A stretch of DNA of 64,000 bases from NCBI GenBank assembly GCA_025993015.1, contig DAJPFV010000001.1, positions 2,320,617-2,384,616 of the forward strand, in the 5' to 3' direction. The notes under the pieces were generated by a model, which did no database searches, had not been told where the DNA came from, and saw only the letters and a program-made list of their open reading frames with translations. Below are positions 55,081-63,903 of this stretch, piece after piece (position 1 is the stretch's first letter; each line of letters opens with the position of its first letter). The DNA comes from Coriobacteriaceae bacterium (GTDB lineage: Bacteria; Actinomycetota; Coriobacteriia; Coriobacteriales; Coriobacteriaceae). Made by a program: the position numbers and the translations under genes.

Positions 55081-56988
55081 TTACTGCTGCGTGGGCATCA
55101 GCGGATTCTCGCGCGTGAGGAGGTTCATGAACTCCTCACCCGTAATGGTCTCCTTCTTGTACAGATAACGAGCCAGCTCATGGAGCTTAAACTTGTTCTC
55201 CTTGAGGATCTGCAGAGCGCGGTCGTGCGCATCCTCGATCAGCTTGGCGACAATCGCGTCCACGCGCTCGGCCGTACCGGGGGCGCAGGTGAGCGACGTG
55301 TCCTGGTTAAGGTACGCATTCTGAACGGTACCGAGTGCCATCATGCCAAACTCATCGGACATACCAAAGCGCGTCACCATGTTACGGGCGAGCTTGGTGG
55401 CCTGCTCGATATCGTTGGCGGCGCCGGTCGTCATCTCACCAAAGATGAGCTCCTCGGCTGCACGGCCACCGCAATAGACGGCGAGCTTGTCCAGGACCTC
55501 CTGGCGCGTGGTCAGGAAGCGCTCATCCTCCTCGACCTGCATGGTGTAGCCCAGAGCACCGCTCGTGCGTGGCACGATGGTGATCTTCGTGACCGGCGCA
55601 GAGCCCTTCTGGCGAGCGGCAACAATGGCATGGCCGATCTCATGGTAGGAAACGACCTGCTTCTCGTGGTCGGAAAGCACCGTGGACTTACGCTGTTGGC
55701 CGGCAATGACGACCTCCACCGACTCCTCGAAGTCGTCCTGGGTTGCACGCTTGCGACCTTCGCGAACGGCGCGCAGGGCGCCCTCGTTGATGATATTGGC
55801 CAGGTCGGCGCCCGAGGCACCGGGCGTGGCACGGGCAATCGCGGTCAGATCGATCGGCGGCTCGGTCTTCACACTCTTGGCGTGGAGCTCGAGGATGTTC
55901 TTACGGCCGGTCAGATCGGGCAACTCGACGGGGATGCGGCGGTCAAAACGACCGGGGCGCAGTAGAGCGGGATCGAGACTGTCGGGACGGTTGGTGGCAG
56001 CGAGGACAACGATACCCTTGTGGTTATCGAAGCCATCCATCTCGGTCAGCAACTGATTGAGCGTCTGCTCGCGCTCGTCGTTGCCGCTAAAGCCGCCGCC
56101 ATCGCGCTTCTTACCGATGGTATCGATCTCATCGATAAAGACGATACACGGGGCCTTTTCCTTGGCCTGCTTAAACAGGTCACGAACCTTTGCAGCGCCG
56201 CGACCAACAAACATCTCAACGAACTCAGAGCCCGAAATGCTAAAGAACGGAACACCGGCCTCGCCGGCAACAGCCTTGGCAAGCAGGGTCTTACCGGTAC
56301 CCGGAGGGCCAACAAGGAGAGCACCGCGCGGCAGCTTGGCGCCGATCTCCTCGTAGCGCTGCGGCTTCTCCAGAAAGTCGACGACCTCCTTGAGAGACTC
56401 CTTGGCCTCTTCCTGGCCGGCGACGTCCTTAAAGGTCACGCCCACGTCCTTGGAGGCGATCACGCGCGCGCCGGACTTACCCAGTCCGCCGCCGCCAAAA
56501 CCGCCGCCACCAAAGTTCATCGACGGGCCGTCATCGCCCATAGCCTTCTTCATGCGGCGGTTAAGCCACCAACCGATGAGGAAGAAAATCGCCATGGGAA
56601 GAATGAGAGTGAGCAGGTAGTAGGTCATCAAACCCGAGTTTTTATCGGGAACGACCGACTCCAGCGAAGCGCCAGACTCAAGCACGCGATCGGTAAAGCC
56701 CGCATCATTCGGCACACCGGTCGTCTTATAGGCGATGTTCTTGTCCTCGCCCTTCTTGGTGTAATAAATGGTGTAATCGTCCGTGTTGTACTCGACCTTG
56801 TCGACGCTCTTCTTATCGAGCGCTTTGACAAACGTCGAGTAGTCGGTCTTCGTAATCTGCTGCGTGTGACCGATGTTGGGGAACAGAACGGTCGAGAGCA
56901 CGAGGTAGACGACGAAGGCGATGAGCACGTAGAGGATCATATTCCGTCTACGCTTGTTGTCATCCATCTCCATCTGCTTGAACTCCAT
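55081..56988 (-). CDS. ftsH: ATP-dependent zinc metalloprotease FtsH
   Basis: FtsH degrades misfolded or regulatory membrane and cytosolic proteins. The 635-residue protein has two membrane segments (NMILYVLIAFVVYLVLSTVL and YYLLTLILPMAIFFLIGWWL) around an extracytoplasmic domain. The AAA+ module has Walker A LLVGPPGTGKTLLAKAVAGE, Walker B APCIVFIDEIDTIGKKR and second region of homology TNRPDSLDPALLRPGRFDRR. The zinc site VSYHEIGHAIVAA has HEIGH. The start is uncertain: 56988, 56973 and 56967 all begin plausible N-termini, and I give the longest. Confidence 0.95.
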   Translation of the reverse strand: MEFKQMEMDDNKRRRNMILYVLIAFVVYLVLSTVLFPNIGHTQQITKTDYSTFVKALDKKSVDKVEYNTDDYTIYYTKKGEDKNIAYKTTGVPNDAGFTDRVLESGASLESVVPDKNSGLMTYYLLTLILPMAIFFLIGWWLNRRMKKAMGDDGPSMNFGGGGFGGGGLGKSGARVIASKDVGVTFKDVAGQEEAKESLKEVVDFLEKPQRYEEIGAKLPRGALLVGPPGTGKTLLAKAVAGEAGVPFFSISGSEFVEMFVGRGAAKVRDLFKQAKEKAPCIVFIDEIDTIGKKRDGGGFSGNDEREQTLNQLLTEMDGFDNHKGIVVLAATNRPDSLDPALLRPGRFDRRIPVELPDLTGRKNILELHAKSVKTEPPIDLTAIARATPGASGADLANIINEGALRAVREGRKRATQDDFEESVEVVIAGQQRKSTVLSDHEKQVVSYHEIGHAIVAARQKGSAPVTKITIVPRTSGALGYTMQVEEDERFLTTRQEVLDKLAVYCGGRAAEELIFGEMTTGAANDIEQATKLARNMVTRFGMSDEFGMMALGTVQNAYLNQDTSLTCAPGTAERVDAIVAKLIEDAHDRALQILKENKFKLHELARYLYKKETITGEEFMNLLTRENPLMPTQQ

Positions 56989-57065
56989 CTACTGGGGTTG
57001 ATAATGGTTTCTAGAATACCCAACCCAAGCGACGATAAACCGACGCCGGGCACGAAAGGACAGAT

Positions 57066-57313
57066 ATGGCATCACTGGAAGTCGGCAAGGTTCAGATCTA
57101 TACGGGCGACGGCAAGGGCAAGACGAAGGCTGCTTTGGGGCGCGAGAGGATGTCGAGGAACTGATTGCGATAAAGCCCGCCACCACGGAGCTCGTGCTAA
57201 CCGGCCGCGGCCTGCTGCCCCTCGCAGACCTCGCGGACCTGGTCACCGAAATGCGACCCGTCAAACACTACTTCGACGAAGGCCTCCTAGCCCGTCAGGG
57301 CATCGAATACTAA
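57066..57313 (+). pseudogene. cobO: Cob(I)alamin adenosyltransferase (CobO/BtuR) remnant with internal deletion
   Basis: The DNA begins with a good start, GAAAGGACAGAT before the ATG, and reads MASLEVGKVQIYTGDGKGKT then KAALG, the P-loop end of CobO/BtuR. It then jumps, out of frame, to REDVEELIAIKPATTELVLT, GRGLLPLADLADLVTEMRPV and KHYFDEGLLARQGIEY, the normal C-terminus of the family (TGR...P..L...AD LVTEM...KHY...G..AR.GIEY). About 90 central residues are missing and the frame is broken, so a 32-residue product would be made. CobO is needed to make adenosylcobalamin. Confidence 0.88.
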
Positions 57314-57343
57314 TTGATTCGTTTTCCGCCAACACCTACAGCT

Positions 57344-57421
57344 CATAAGGAAGTTGCGGTGGAATAGTACTTGTTTGACGGTCCGCAAGGGCTTTTCAGG
57401 AACTATTTCACCGCAACTTAT
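57344..57421. repeat. Hairpin repeat with ccgcaacttat arms, copy 2
   Basis: The right arm aactatttcaccgcaactta ends at 57421 and pairs with ataaggaagttgcggtggaa near 57345-57364. The right arm matches the one at 21744-21762. It lies between two converging genes (cobO remnant and the MATE pump), a terminator-like position. Confidence 0.75.
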
Positions 57422-57442
57422 CAGGGGTATCCGACGGATGAG

Positions 57443-58792
57443 CTAGGCGGTGGCGCGGCCTAGCCAGTTGCCGCTGTGGTGGTAGATGGTGAACATCGTG
57501 GCCGTAATGAGCCAGGTTACGGGGTAGACCAGTAGTAGATGCTCGAGCGACGGATCGAAGGGCATGATCGCAAACACCCAGATCACCCTCAAGACAACGG
57601 TGCCAAAGATGGTGAGCATCATAGGCTGCAGACTCACGCCGGCGCCGCGAATGGAGCCCGACGCGTTCTCGATAATCGAGAAGATCGCGTAGAACGGCGC
57701 GATGAAATGAAGAATCGTCGTGGTGTACGCCGAAATCGAAGCATCGTCGACAAACAGACGCGACAACGGACCCGAGAACACCAGCAGCACGGCAGACAGG
57801 CCACCAATGAGCATAAACGACAGCACGAGCGACGTATGGTAGCCCTTGCGCATGCGCTCGTAGTTGCGCGCGCCAAAGTTCTGTGCCGAGAACGTGGTGA
57901 TCGACACGCCGAGCGCCTCGGTAACCATCCAGATAATGCCATCCAGGCGCCCAGATAGACCCCAAGCAGTCGTGACATCGGCGCCAAACGAATTAACCGA
58001 CACCTGGATCAACACGTTCGAGATCGAATAGGCAGCCGATTGAAAACCGAGTGGCAGACCACACGAGATCATACTCTTGCAAATACCGCGATCGATGCCG
58101 AGCCTAGACAGCGAAAGACGCCATGCACCCGGAGCGCGCATCATGCGCAACACGATCATCGTTGCATTGGAACAAATGGTCAGCGCCACTGCGATGCCAC
58201 AGCCCAGCGCCTCCATATGCAACACAGCGACAAAGATGATATCCAGCACCACGTTAACCAGGCAGCCAGAGGCAATGATCACGGCGGGCCCGCGTGTGTC
58301 GCCCACGGCACGCAGCAGTGCGGTTCCCATATTAAGCAGCAGTGCCGCAACCATCGCGGCAAAATAACAGCGAGCATAGGCCACGCCCTCGGCCAATAGT
58401 TCATGCGGCGTGTTCATAAGCACCAGCATGGGCTCAACGAACACTATGCCAAGAATCGAGAAAACGATACCGCCCACCAGCGCAAGCGTCATGGCCGTAT
58501 GGACCGAACGGCTCAGACGCTCATCATCGTGCTGGCCAAAAAACTGACCCGTGATAACGGCACAACCAGCGCCAACGCCAACGCAAAAGCCAATGCAGAG
58601 CTCGGTGAGGACCATCGTGGTTTGAATGCCGCCCAGCGCGAGCTTGCCGCCAAACTGACCGACAATATAGGTACCGATAAGCGTGTAGGCCTGCTGAAAA
58701 AACGAACTAAAAAAGATGGGAACGCACAGCGAAAGCAGCTGCTGCCAAATAACACCCTGCGTTACATCGATAGCCGTAGATTTCTTAGCCAC
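57443..58792 (-). CDS. MATE-family multidrug/toxin efflux transporter
   Basis: This 449-residue membrane protein has about twelve helices in two halves of the MATE fold. Motifs are SLCVPIFFSSFFQQAYTLIG, YIVGQFGGKLALGGIQTTMV, AGCAVITGQFFGQHDDERLS, and in the second half GLSGRLDGIIWMVTEALGVS and ITTFSAQNFGARNYERMRKG. These are the paired GQxFGA-type motifs of the NorM/DinF-like group. It exports drugs or metabolites using Na+ or H+. The start is a GTG at 58792, with GGGAGGGC just upstream. A longer TTG start at 58825 is less likely. Substrate is unknown. Confidence 0.9.
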   Translation of the reverse strand: MAKKSTAIDVTQGVIWQQLLSLCVPIFFSSFFQQAYTLIGTYIVGQFGGKLALGGIQTTMVLTELCIGFCVGVGAGCAVITGQFFGQHDDERLSRSVHTAMTLALVGGIVFSILGIVFVEPMLVLMNTPHELLAEGVAYARCYFAAMVAALLLNMGTALLRAVGDTRGPAVIIASGCLVNVVLDIIFVAVLHMEALGCGIAVALTICSNATMIVLRMMRAPGAWRLSLSRLGIDRGICKSMISCGLPLGFQSAAYSISNVLIQVSVNSFGADVTTAWGLSGRLDGIIWMVTEALGVSITTFSAQNFGARNYERMRKGYHTSLVLSFMLIGGLSAVLLVFSGPLSRLFVDDASISAYTTTILHFIAPFYAIFSIIENASGSIRGAGVSLQPMMLTIFGTVVLRVIWVFAIMPFDPSLEHLLLVYPVTWLITATMFTIYHHSGNWLGRATA

Positions 58793-58917
58793 ACGCCCTC
58801 CCCACACGCATACGTCAAACAACAAAACAGCAATTTAAAACCAAAGCCAAAACCAGCTTAGCACCGACTGGCGGCGACCGAAACACCCCGAATTAGAGCG
58901 CGGTGCGAAATATCTGC

Positions 58918-59832
58918 CTAGTGATACAAACCCGGCTGGTAGTGATACTCATTGCTCACGTGCGGGCACAGCTGCCAAAAGGCGACGGCGCTCGCCGCGG
59001 CCACGTTGAGCGAATCGACCCCGTGCGCCATCGGAATGCGCACGGCGCGGTCACAGCCCTCAATGGTCTTGGCTCCCAGGCCGGCACCCTCGGTACCCAT
59101 AAAGATCGCCAGGCGATCAATCTCCTGCAGCACGGGATCGTCCAACGACACCGAATCATCCGTCAACGCCATGGCGGAACACGAAAAGCCGGCATCGTGC
59201 AGCGCCGCCAGCCCATCATGCGGCCATACGCGCGCCTCACTGCCAATACGCGTCCACGGCACCTGAAACACGGTGCCCATGCTCACGCGGGCCGAGCGAC
59301 GATACAGCGGGTCACAGCACGTAGGACTCACCAAAATGCCATCGACGTTCAGCGCAGCCGCCGAGCGGAAAATCGCGCCGACGTTGGTGTGGTCGACAAT
59401 GCCCTCGAGCACGCACACGCGCACCGGGCGCTCCCCCGCCGCCTCGACGACGCCGCCTAAGAACTCGGCTACCGGAATCTGACGCGGGCGACGGAACGCC
59501 GCGAGCGCACCGCGCGTCACGTTAAAGCCCGTCAGCTGCTCCATAAGCTCCATCGAGGCCACGAACACGGGAACCGGGCCCGCACCTTCGCGTACCGCCA
59601 GGCGCTCAAACAGTGGCATCATCTGGTCGAGCCAGCGTTCGCCCAAAAGAAAGCTCAACGGCTCGTATCCGGCGCGCACTGCACGCTCGATGACCTTGGC
59701 ACTCTCGGCGATAAAAATGCCCTTCTGCGGCTCCAGCACGCAGCGAAGCTCACGCTCGGTCAGTCGCACGTAGGCATCGAGCCGCTCGTCCTCGAGCGAA
59801 TCGATTCGCAGCACCTCAACGGCATCAGTCAT
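58918..59832 (-). CDS. SpoU/TrmH-family RNA 2'-O-methyltransferase
   Basis: This 304-residue SPOUT methyltransferase acts on rRNA or tRNA ribose. The N-terminal substrate-binding part (VRLTERELRCVLEPQKGIFI) is followed by the knotted catalytic domain: CVLEGIVDHTNVGAIFRSAA (motif 1 with Asn and Arg), RLAIFMGTEGAGLGAKTIEG (motif 2) and VRIPMAHGVDSLNVAAASAV (motif 3). Its exact RNA target cannot be told. It lies alone with the start at 59832 (MTDAVEVLRID). Confidence 0.92.
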   Translation of the reverse strand: MTDAVEVLRIDSLEDERLDAYVRLTERELRCVLEPQKGIFIAESAKVIERAVRAGYEPLSFLLGERWLDQMMPLFERLAVREGAGPVPVFVASMELMEQLTGFNVTRGALAAFRRPRQIPVAEFLGGVVEAAGERPVRVCVLEGIVDHTNVGAIFRSAAALNVDGILVSPTCCDPLYRRSARVSMGTVFQVPWTRIGSEARVWPHDGLAALHDAGFSCSAMALTDDSVSLDDPVLQEIDRLAIFMGTEGAGLGAKTIEGCDRAVRIPMAHGVDSLNVAAASAVAFWQLCPHVSNEYHYQPGLYH

Positions 59833-59941
59833 AGCAGCCTGCCCGCACCTTTCTTTACAGCAGATCTATACCAAACGAGGCGACGCTAAGCGCCGCCCCA
59901 TGCATTCAAATAACCCGATGATACCGTTCACGCCAGACGAT

Positions 59942-60460
59942 TTACGCCTCAATGCGACGATACGTCACGAACTCATAATCGAGACCCTCGTCACCCTCGC
60001 CCGCGGCAATCGTGGCAACACCGCCACGCCTCGCAATCTCCCACGCGGGATCGGCATCCAGATCGGGAAAGTACGTATCCACGTCATGCACGCAATGGTT
60101 ATGCGTAACCTCGGCCTCGACGCAATACGGCAAGAACTGTCGATACACCTCGCCGCCGCCGATCACCCACGCAACGGGTTCATCGGCTACCGCGACGAGC
60201 GCTTCGTCAACGCCATGCACCACGTCGACGCCCTCGGCAGCAAAGCTCTCGTCGCGGGTGAGCACGATATTACGGCGATTCTTGAGAGGACGCCCGCCGG
60301 GAAAACTCAACAGCGTCTTGCGCCCCATAATGACCGGGCAACCCTTGGTGCATGCCACAAAATGACGCATGTCGGCACGGTTGGACACGACCATGTCGCC
60401 CTCGCACCCAATACCCCAGTCATCGCACACGGCGACAATGGCAGAAAGCTTACACGTCAT
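59942..60460 (-). CDS. folA: Dihydrofolate reductase
   Basis: DHFR regenerates tetrahydrofolate after thymidylate synthesis. The 172-residue protein has LSAIVAVCDDWGIGCEGDMV, MRHFVACTKGCPVIMGRKTL, RRNIVLTRDESF, AWVIGGGEVYRQFLPYCVEA and the C-terminal FVTYRRIEA. The substrate-binding acidic residue is the Asp in the GDMVV... RADMRHF region. The ATG at 60460 is chosen, with AGGTG six bases upstream. A GTG directly after the thyA stop (60469) is an alternative. thyA-folA is a standard pair. Confidence 0.92.
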   Translation of the reverse strand: MTCKLSAIVAVCDDWGIGCEGDMVVSNRADMRHFVACTKGCPVIMGRKTLLSFPGGRPLKNRRNIVLTRDESFAAEGVDVVHGVDEALVAVADEPVAWVIGGGEVYRQFLPYCVEAEVTHNHCVHDVDTYFPDLDADPAWEIARRGGVATIAAGEGDEGLDYEFVTYRRIEA

Positions 60461-60469
60461 GCGCGTCAC

Positions 60470-61318
60470 CTACACCGCGATGGGAATGTTCTTGACCTGC
60501 GGGCCGTGCTCGTAGCCCTCCACGATCAGGTCGTCGGTCGTAAACGCATAGAAATCGTGCACGTCGGGGTTCAGCGTTACCTTGGGTGCCGCAAACTGCG
60601 GACGCTCGATAAGCTCGCGGACGATATCGACATGACGATCATAGATATGGGCGTCGGCGATCACGTGCAGCAGCTCACCGGGAATCATATCGACCGACTG
60701 CGCGACCATCATCAGCAAAATGGCGTACTGGCACACGTTCCAGTTGTTCGCGGCCAAAATGTCCTGGCTGCGCTGGTTGAGAATCATGTTGAGCGTCGGC
60801 TTGTCGTCCTGAGGACGCTGCGTCACGTTATAGGTCACGCTATAGGCGCACGGATAAAGGTGCATCTCGGACAGATCGCTAAACACGTACGTATTGGTCA
60901 TAATGCGGCGACTATACGGCGTGTGCTTAAGGTCGTACAGCACACGGTCCATCTGGTCGAAGTCGCCCTCGGCGTAATGGCTCTTCTGACCAATCTGATA
61001 GCCGTAGGCTTTACCGATGGAACCGGTCTCATCGGCCCACTCATCCCAGATATGGCTGTTGAGATCATGCACGTTATTGGACTTCTTTTGATAGATCCAC
61101 AGAATCTCGTCCATGGCAGACTTAAGCGCCGTACGACGCAGGGTGAGCGCGGGGAACTCCTCGCGCAGATCATAGCGCGCCGTGACACCAAAGTTTTTAA
61201 TGGTATAGGCAGGGGTGCCGTCCGCCCACACCGGACGGACCTTTTGGCCCTCGGTGGTGGTGCCATGATCCAAGATATCGCGGCACATGGTTACAAACTG
61301 CTGATCAGCTTTGCTCAT
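60470..61318 (-). CDS. thyA: Thymidylate synthase
   Basis: ThyA makes dTMP from dUMP with methylene-tetrahydrofolate. The 282-residue protein has NFGVTARYDLREEFPALTLR, ILWIYQKKSNNVHDLNSHIW, KAYGYQIGQKSHYAEGDFDQ, TPYSRRIMTNTYVFSDL, and MHLYPCAYSVTYNV with the active Cys. It ends LNQRSQDILAANNWNVCQYA and DAHIYDRHVDIVRELIER. The PCAY form, rather than PCHT, is one of the known variants of the family. The ATG at 61318 follows AGGAGGGTCA. folA starts within one to ten bases of its stop. Confidence 0.95.
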   Translation of the reverse strand: MSKADQQFVTMCRDILDHGTTTEGQKVRPVWADGTPAYTIKNFGVTARYDLREEFPALTLRRTALKSAMDEILWIYQKKSNNVHDLNSHIWDEWADETGSIGKAYGYQIGQKSHYAEGDFDQMDRVLYDLKHTPYSRRIMTNTYVFSDLSEMHLYPCAYSVTYNVTQRPQDDKPTLNMILNQRSQDILAANNWNVCQYAILLMMVAQSVDMIPGELLHVIADAHIYDRHVDIVRELIERPQFAAPKVTLNPDVHDFYAFTTDDLIVEGYEHGPQVKNIPIAV

Positions 61319-61455
61319 TGACCCTCCTGTCAGTCGCCTATAAGCGAGATTTATTGTAGCCCAGGCGCGCGAGTGTCGAATTGGACACTTAGTCCGGCAC
61401 ACGCAATGCACGGCAGCGCGGCTCCGCAAGCGGCAACGAGGCATCTTAGCCTTTT

Positions 61456-61522
61456 TCTGACATATGCCAGAAATGCCTTGCGCCCAACGACTAACGCGTT
61501 ATCCTATTGTTGACATATGTCA
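61456..61522. promoter_or_regulatory. Paired palindromic operator upstream of the DUF134-NifX gene
   Basis: Two near-identical palindromes are seen: tctgacatatgccaga at 61456-61471 and tgacatatgtca at 61511-61522, the second a perfect 12-bp palindrome. The second lies 14 bases before the ATG and close to the ribosome site ATAAGGAG. They are about 52 bases apart. They look like binding sites for a regulator, perhaps the HTH protein encoded just downstream. Confidence 0.6.
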
Positions 61523-61536
61523 GATAAGGAGTGTGC

Positions 61537-62301
61537 ATGGCAGGGAGACGCGAAAAACTGCGCCGCGTCGGGATCATCCCCGAATACCGCGGCTTCACCC
61601 CCGATGGCCTGGCCAGCGGTGATGCCATCGACATGACCGTCGACGAGCTTGAGGTGCTGCGCCTGTGCGACCTGGAAGGTCTCAACCAAGAGGCGGTCGC
61701 CCAGCAGATGGGCATCGCCCGCGCCACGGTGGCGGCAATCAGCAGTCGCGCGCATCGCAAGGTGGCAAACGCGCTGGTCAATGGACGGGCGATCGTCATC
61801 GAAGGCGGCAGCATCGCGTACTCCCCCATCACCACGACGACGGCCGCATGGCCAGCAAAGGAGGTCGGCACCATGAGGGTGGCAACAACGTACGACAACG
61901 GCAACATCTTTATGCACTTTGGCCGCAGCGAGCAGTTCAAGATCTACGACATCCAGGATGGCAAGGTGCTCAACGAGCAGGTCGTAGGCACCGGTGGCAC
62001 CGGCCACGGCGCCTTGGCGGGCCTGCTTGCCAACGGTGGCGTTGACACGCTCATTTGCGGCGGTATCGGCGGCGGCGCTATCAACGCGCTTGCCCAAGCC
62101 GGCATCACGGTCTATGCGGGCGCCCAGGGCAGCTGCGATGCCTGCGTCGAGGCCCTCATTGCCGGCACGCTCGCTCAGACCGGCGAGGCCACCTGCGACT
62201 GCCATGGTCATGACCACGAGCACACCCGCGAGCATGGCGAGTCCTGCGGCTGCCACGGCCATCACGAGCACGAGGGCCACGAGGGCTGCAGCTGCCACTA
62301 A
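61537..62301 (+). CDS. DUF134 HTH - NifX/NifB-like fusion with His/Cys-rich tail
   Basis: The 254-residue protein joins three parts. Residues about 1-95 form a DUF134 DNA-binding domain (DMTVDELEVLRLCDLEGLNQ, EAVAQQMGIARATVAAISSR). Residues about 108-215 form a dinitrogenase iron-molybdenum cofactor (NifX/NifB C-terminal) domain (MRVATTYDNGNIFMHFGRSE, GGTGHGALAGLLANGGVDTL, ITVYAGAQGSCDACVEALIA). The last 35 residues are a His/Cys/Glu tail (CDCHGHDHEH, CGCHGHHEHEGHEG) likely to bind metal. DUF134 and NifX-type proteins are usually separate small proteins. A metal- or Fe-S-sensing repressor is inferred. The ATG at 61537 follows AAGGAG. Palindromes upstream suggest self-control. Confidence 0.85.
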   Translation: MAGRREKLRRVGIIPEYRGFTPDGLASGDAIDMTVDELEVLRLCDLEGLNQEAVAQQMGIARATVAAISSRAHRKVANALVNGRAIVIEGGSIAYSPITTTTAAWPAKEVGTMRVATTYDNGNIFMHFGRSEQFKIYDIQDGKVLNEQVVGTGGTGHGALAGLLANGGVDTLICGGIGGGAINALAQAGITVYAGAQGSCDACVEALIAGTLAQTGEATCDCHGHDHEHTREHGESCGCHGHHEHEGHEGCSCH

Positions 62302-62357
62302 CGACAAGCACCTCGTCGAGAATACGCTTCCGCGCGTGCGACAATCCACGAACAAAC

Positions 62358-62397
62358 GGCGAAGGCCGCCTGGAGTACCATCCAGGCGGCCTTCGCC
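62358..62397. terminator. Bidirectional terminator between the DUF134-NifX gene and ffh
   Basis: Perfect 17-bp arms ggcgaaggccgcctgga and tccaggcggccttcgcc surround a six-base loop between two converging genes. T-runs are weak on both sides, so strength rests on the stem. Confidence 0.75.
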
Positions 62398-62417
62398 ATA
62401 CACGACTCAACCAGTCG

Positions 62418-63893
62418 TTATTTCCTATTGCGCATCTGCGCTTCCATCTGGCGCAGCAGGTCCATATCGGACTTAGGGCCGCCCGTTCCCAAGCCGCCCA
62501 TGCCGCCCAGACCCATGGCATCCAGACCGGGAATATTGGGCATGCGCATCTTCTTGCCCTTCTTACCCTTTTTGCCCTTCTTGCCGCCGGCCTGCGCCTG
62601 ATTGGCCATCGTGCGCATGCGGCCCATCATCTTGTTCATCTCGCCCCACTGCTTCATAAGGCTATTGACCTCGGTGGGGGTCACACCGGCGCCCTTGGCA
62701 ATGCGGGCACGGCGCTGGCCGTTGATGATGGAGGGGCGAAGGCGCTCCTCCTTGGTCATCGACATGATGATGGCCTCATTCTTGTCAAAGATGCCCTCGT
62801 CCAGGTTGCCGCCCATCTGGTTAAGCGCGCGCTGACCACCGGGGAGCATGCCCAGAATGCCCTTCATGCCGCCCATCTTCTTGACGGCCTTCATCTGGTC
62901 GAGCATGTCGTTCATGGTAAAGCCCTCGCGCAGCATGCGCTCGGCGGCCTCGAGCTGCTCGGCATCGGCGGCCTCCTGGGCCTTCTCGATAATGCCGACA
63001 ACGTCGCCCATACCCAGAATGCGCTTGGCCATACGATCGGGGTAGAACGGCTCCAGCGAATCGGGCTTCTCGCCCATGCTCACAAACTTGATGGGCTTGC
63101 CCGTCACCTGGCGCACGGAAAGCGCGCCGCCGCCACGGGCGTCGCCGTCGAGTTTGGAGATGATCACGCCGTCAAAGTCGGTGCGCTCGGCGAAGGTCGA
63201 GACGACATTGACGATATCCTGGCCGGTCATAGCATCAACGACCATCAGCACCTGATCGGGCTTGACGGCCTTCTTGATGTCCACGGCCTCCTGCATCATC
63301 TGTTCGTCGATCTGCAAGCGACCGGCGGTATCGACGATGACCACGTCACGCAGGTGGTCGACGGCCTCCTGAATGGCGCCCTTGGCGATGTCGACCGGGT
63401 GCGCACTGTCGCCGCGGAAGACCGGTACACCGATCTCGCCACCGAGCGTGGCCAGCTGGTCGGCAGCAGCGGGACGGTAGACGTCGCACGCGGCGAGCAA
63501 CGGCGAGCGGCCCTGCTTCTTGAGCAGGTAGGCCAGCTTTACGGCAGCCGTGGTCTTACCGGAGCCCTGCAGGCCCACAAGCATGATGACATTGGGAATG
63601 CGGTTGCTAAAGACGAGCTTGCTCTCGGTTGAGCCAAGCATCTCGGTGAGCTCGTCGAGCACAATCTTGACGACGTTTTGCGCCGGCGACAGCGACTCCA
63701 TGACCTCGGCGGTCATGCAGCGCTCCTTGGTCTTGGCGACGAACTCCTTGACGACCTTAAAGTTGACGTCGGCCTCGAGCAGCGCCATGCGAATATCGCG
63801 CATGGCCGAAGTAATATCGGCCTCGGTCAGCTTGCCCTTGCCGCGCAGGCGGTCAAATGTGTCGTTGAGGCGATCGCTCAGGGAATCAAACAC
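62418..63893 (-). CDS. ffh: Signal recognition particle protein Ffh
   Basis: Ffh binds signal peptides and SRP RNA to bring ribosomes to the membrane. The 491-residue protein has the N domain, then the G domain with NVIMLVGLQGSGKTTAAVKL, PLLAACDVYRPAAADQLATL, VVIVDTAGRLQIDEQMMQEA and FDGVIISKLDGDARGGGALS. The Met-rich M domain follows (MGGMKGILGMLPGGQRALNQ, RPSIINGQRRARIAKGAGVT). The extreme C-terminus has Lys/Gly repeats and a Met/Gly-rich end. It lies next to ftsY upstream, the expected partner. Confidence 0.96.
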   Translation of the reverse strand: MFDSLSDRLNDTFDRLRGKGKLTEADITSAMRDIRMALLEADVNFKVVKEFVAKTKERCMTAEVMESLSPAQNVVKIVLDELTEMLGSTESKLVFSNRIPNVIMLVGLQGSGKTTAAVKLAYLLKKQGRSPLLAACDVYRPAAADQLATLGGEIGVPVFRGDSAHPVDIAKGAIQEAVDHLRDVVIVDTAGRLQIDEQMMQEAVDIKKAVKPDQVLMVVDAMTGQDIVNVVSTFAERTDFDGVIISKLDGDARGGGALSVRQVTGKPIKFVSMGEKPDSLEPFYPDRMAKRILGMGDVVGIIEKAQEAADAEQLEAAERMLREGFTMNDMLDQMKAVKKMGGMKGILGMLPGGQRALNQMGGNLDEGIFDKNEAIIMSMTKEERLRPSIINGQRRARIAKGAGVTPTEVNSLMKQWGEMNKMMGRMRTMANQAQAGGKKGKKGKKGKKMRMPNIPGLDAMGLGGMGGLGTGGPKSDMDLLRQMEAQMRNRK

Positions 63894-63903
63894 TAGTCAC
63901 TCC

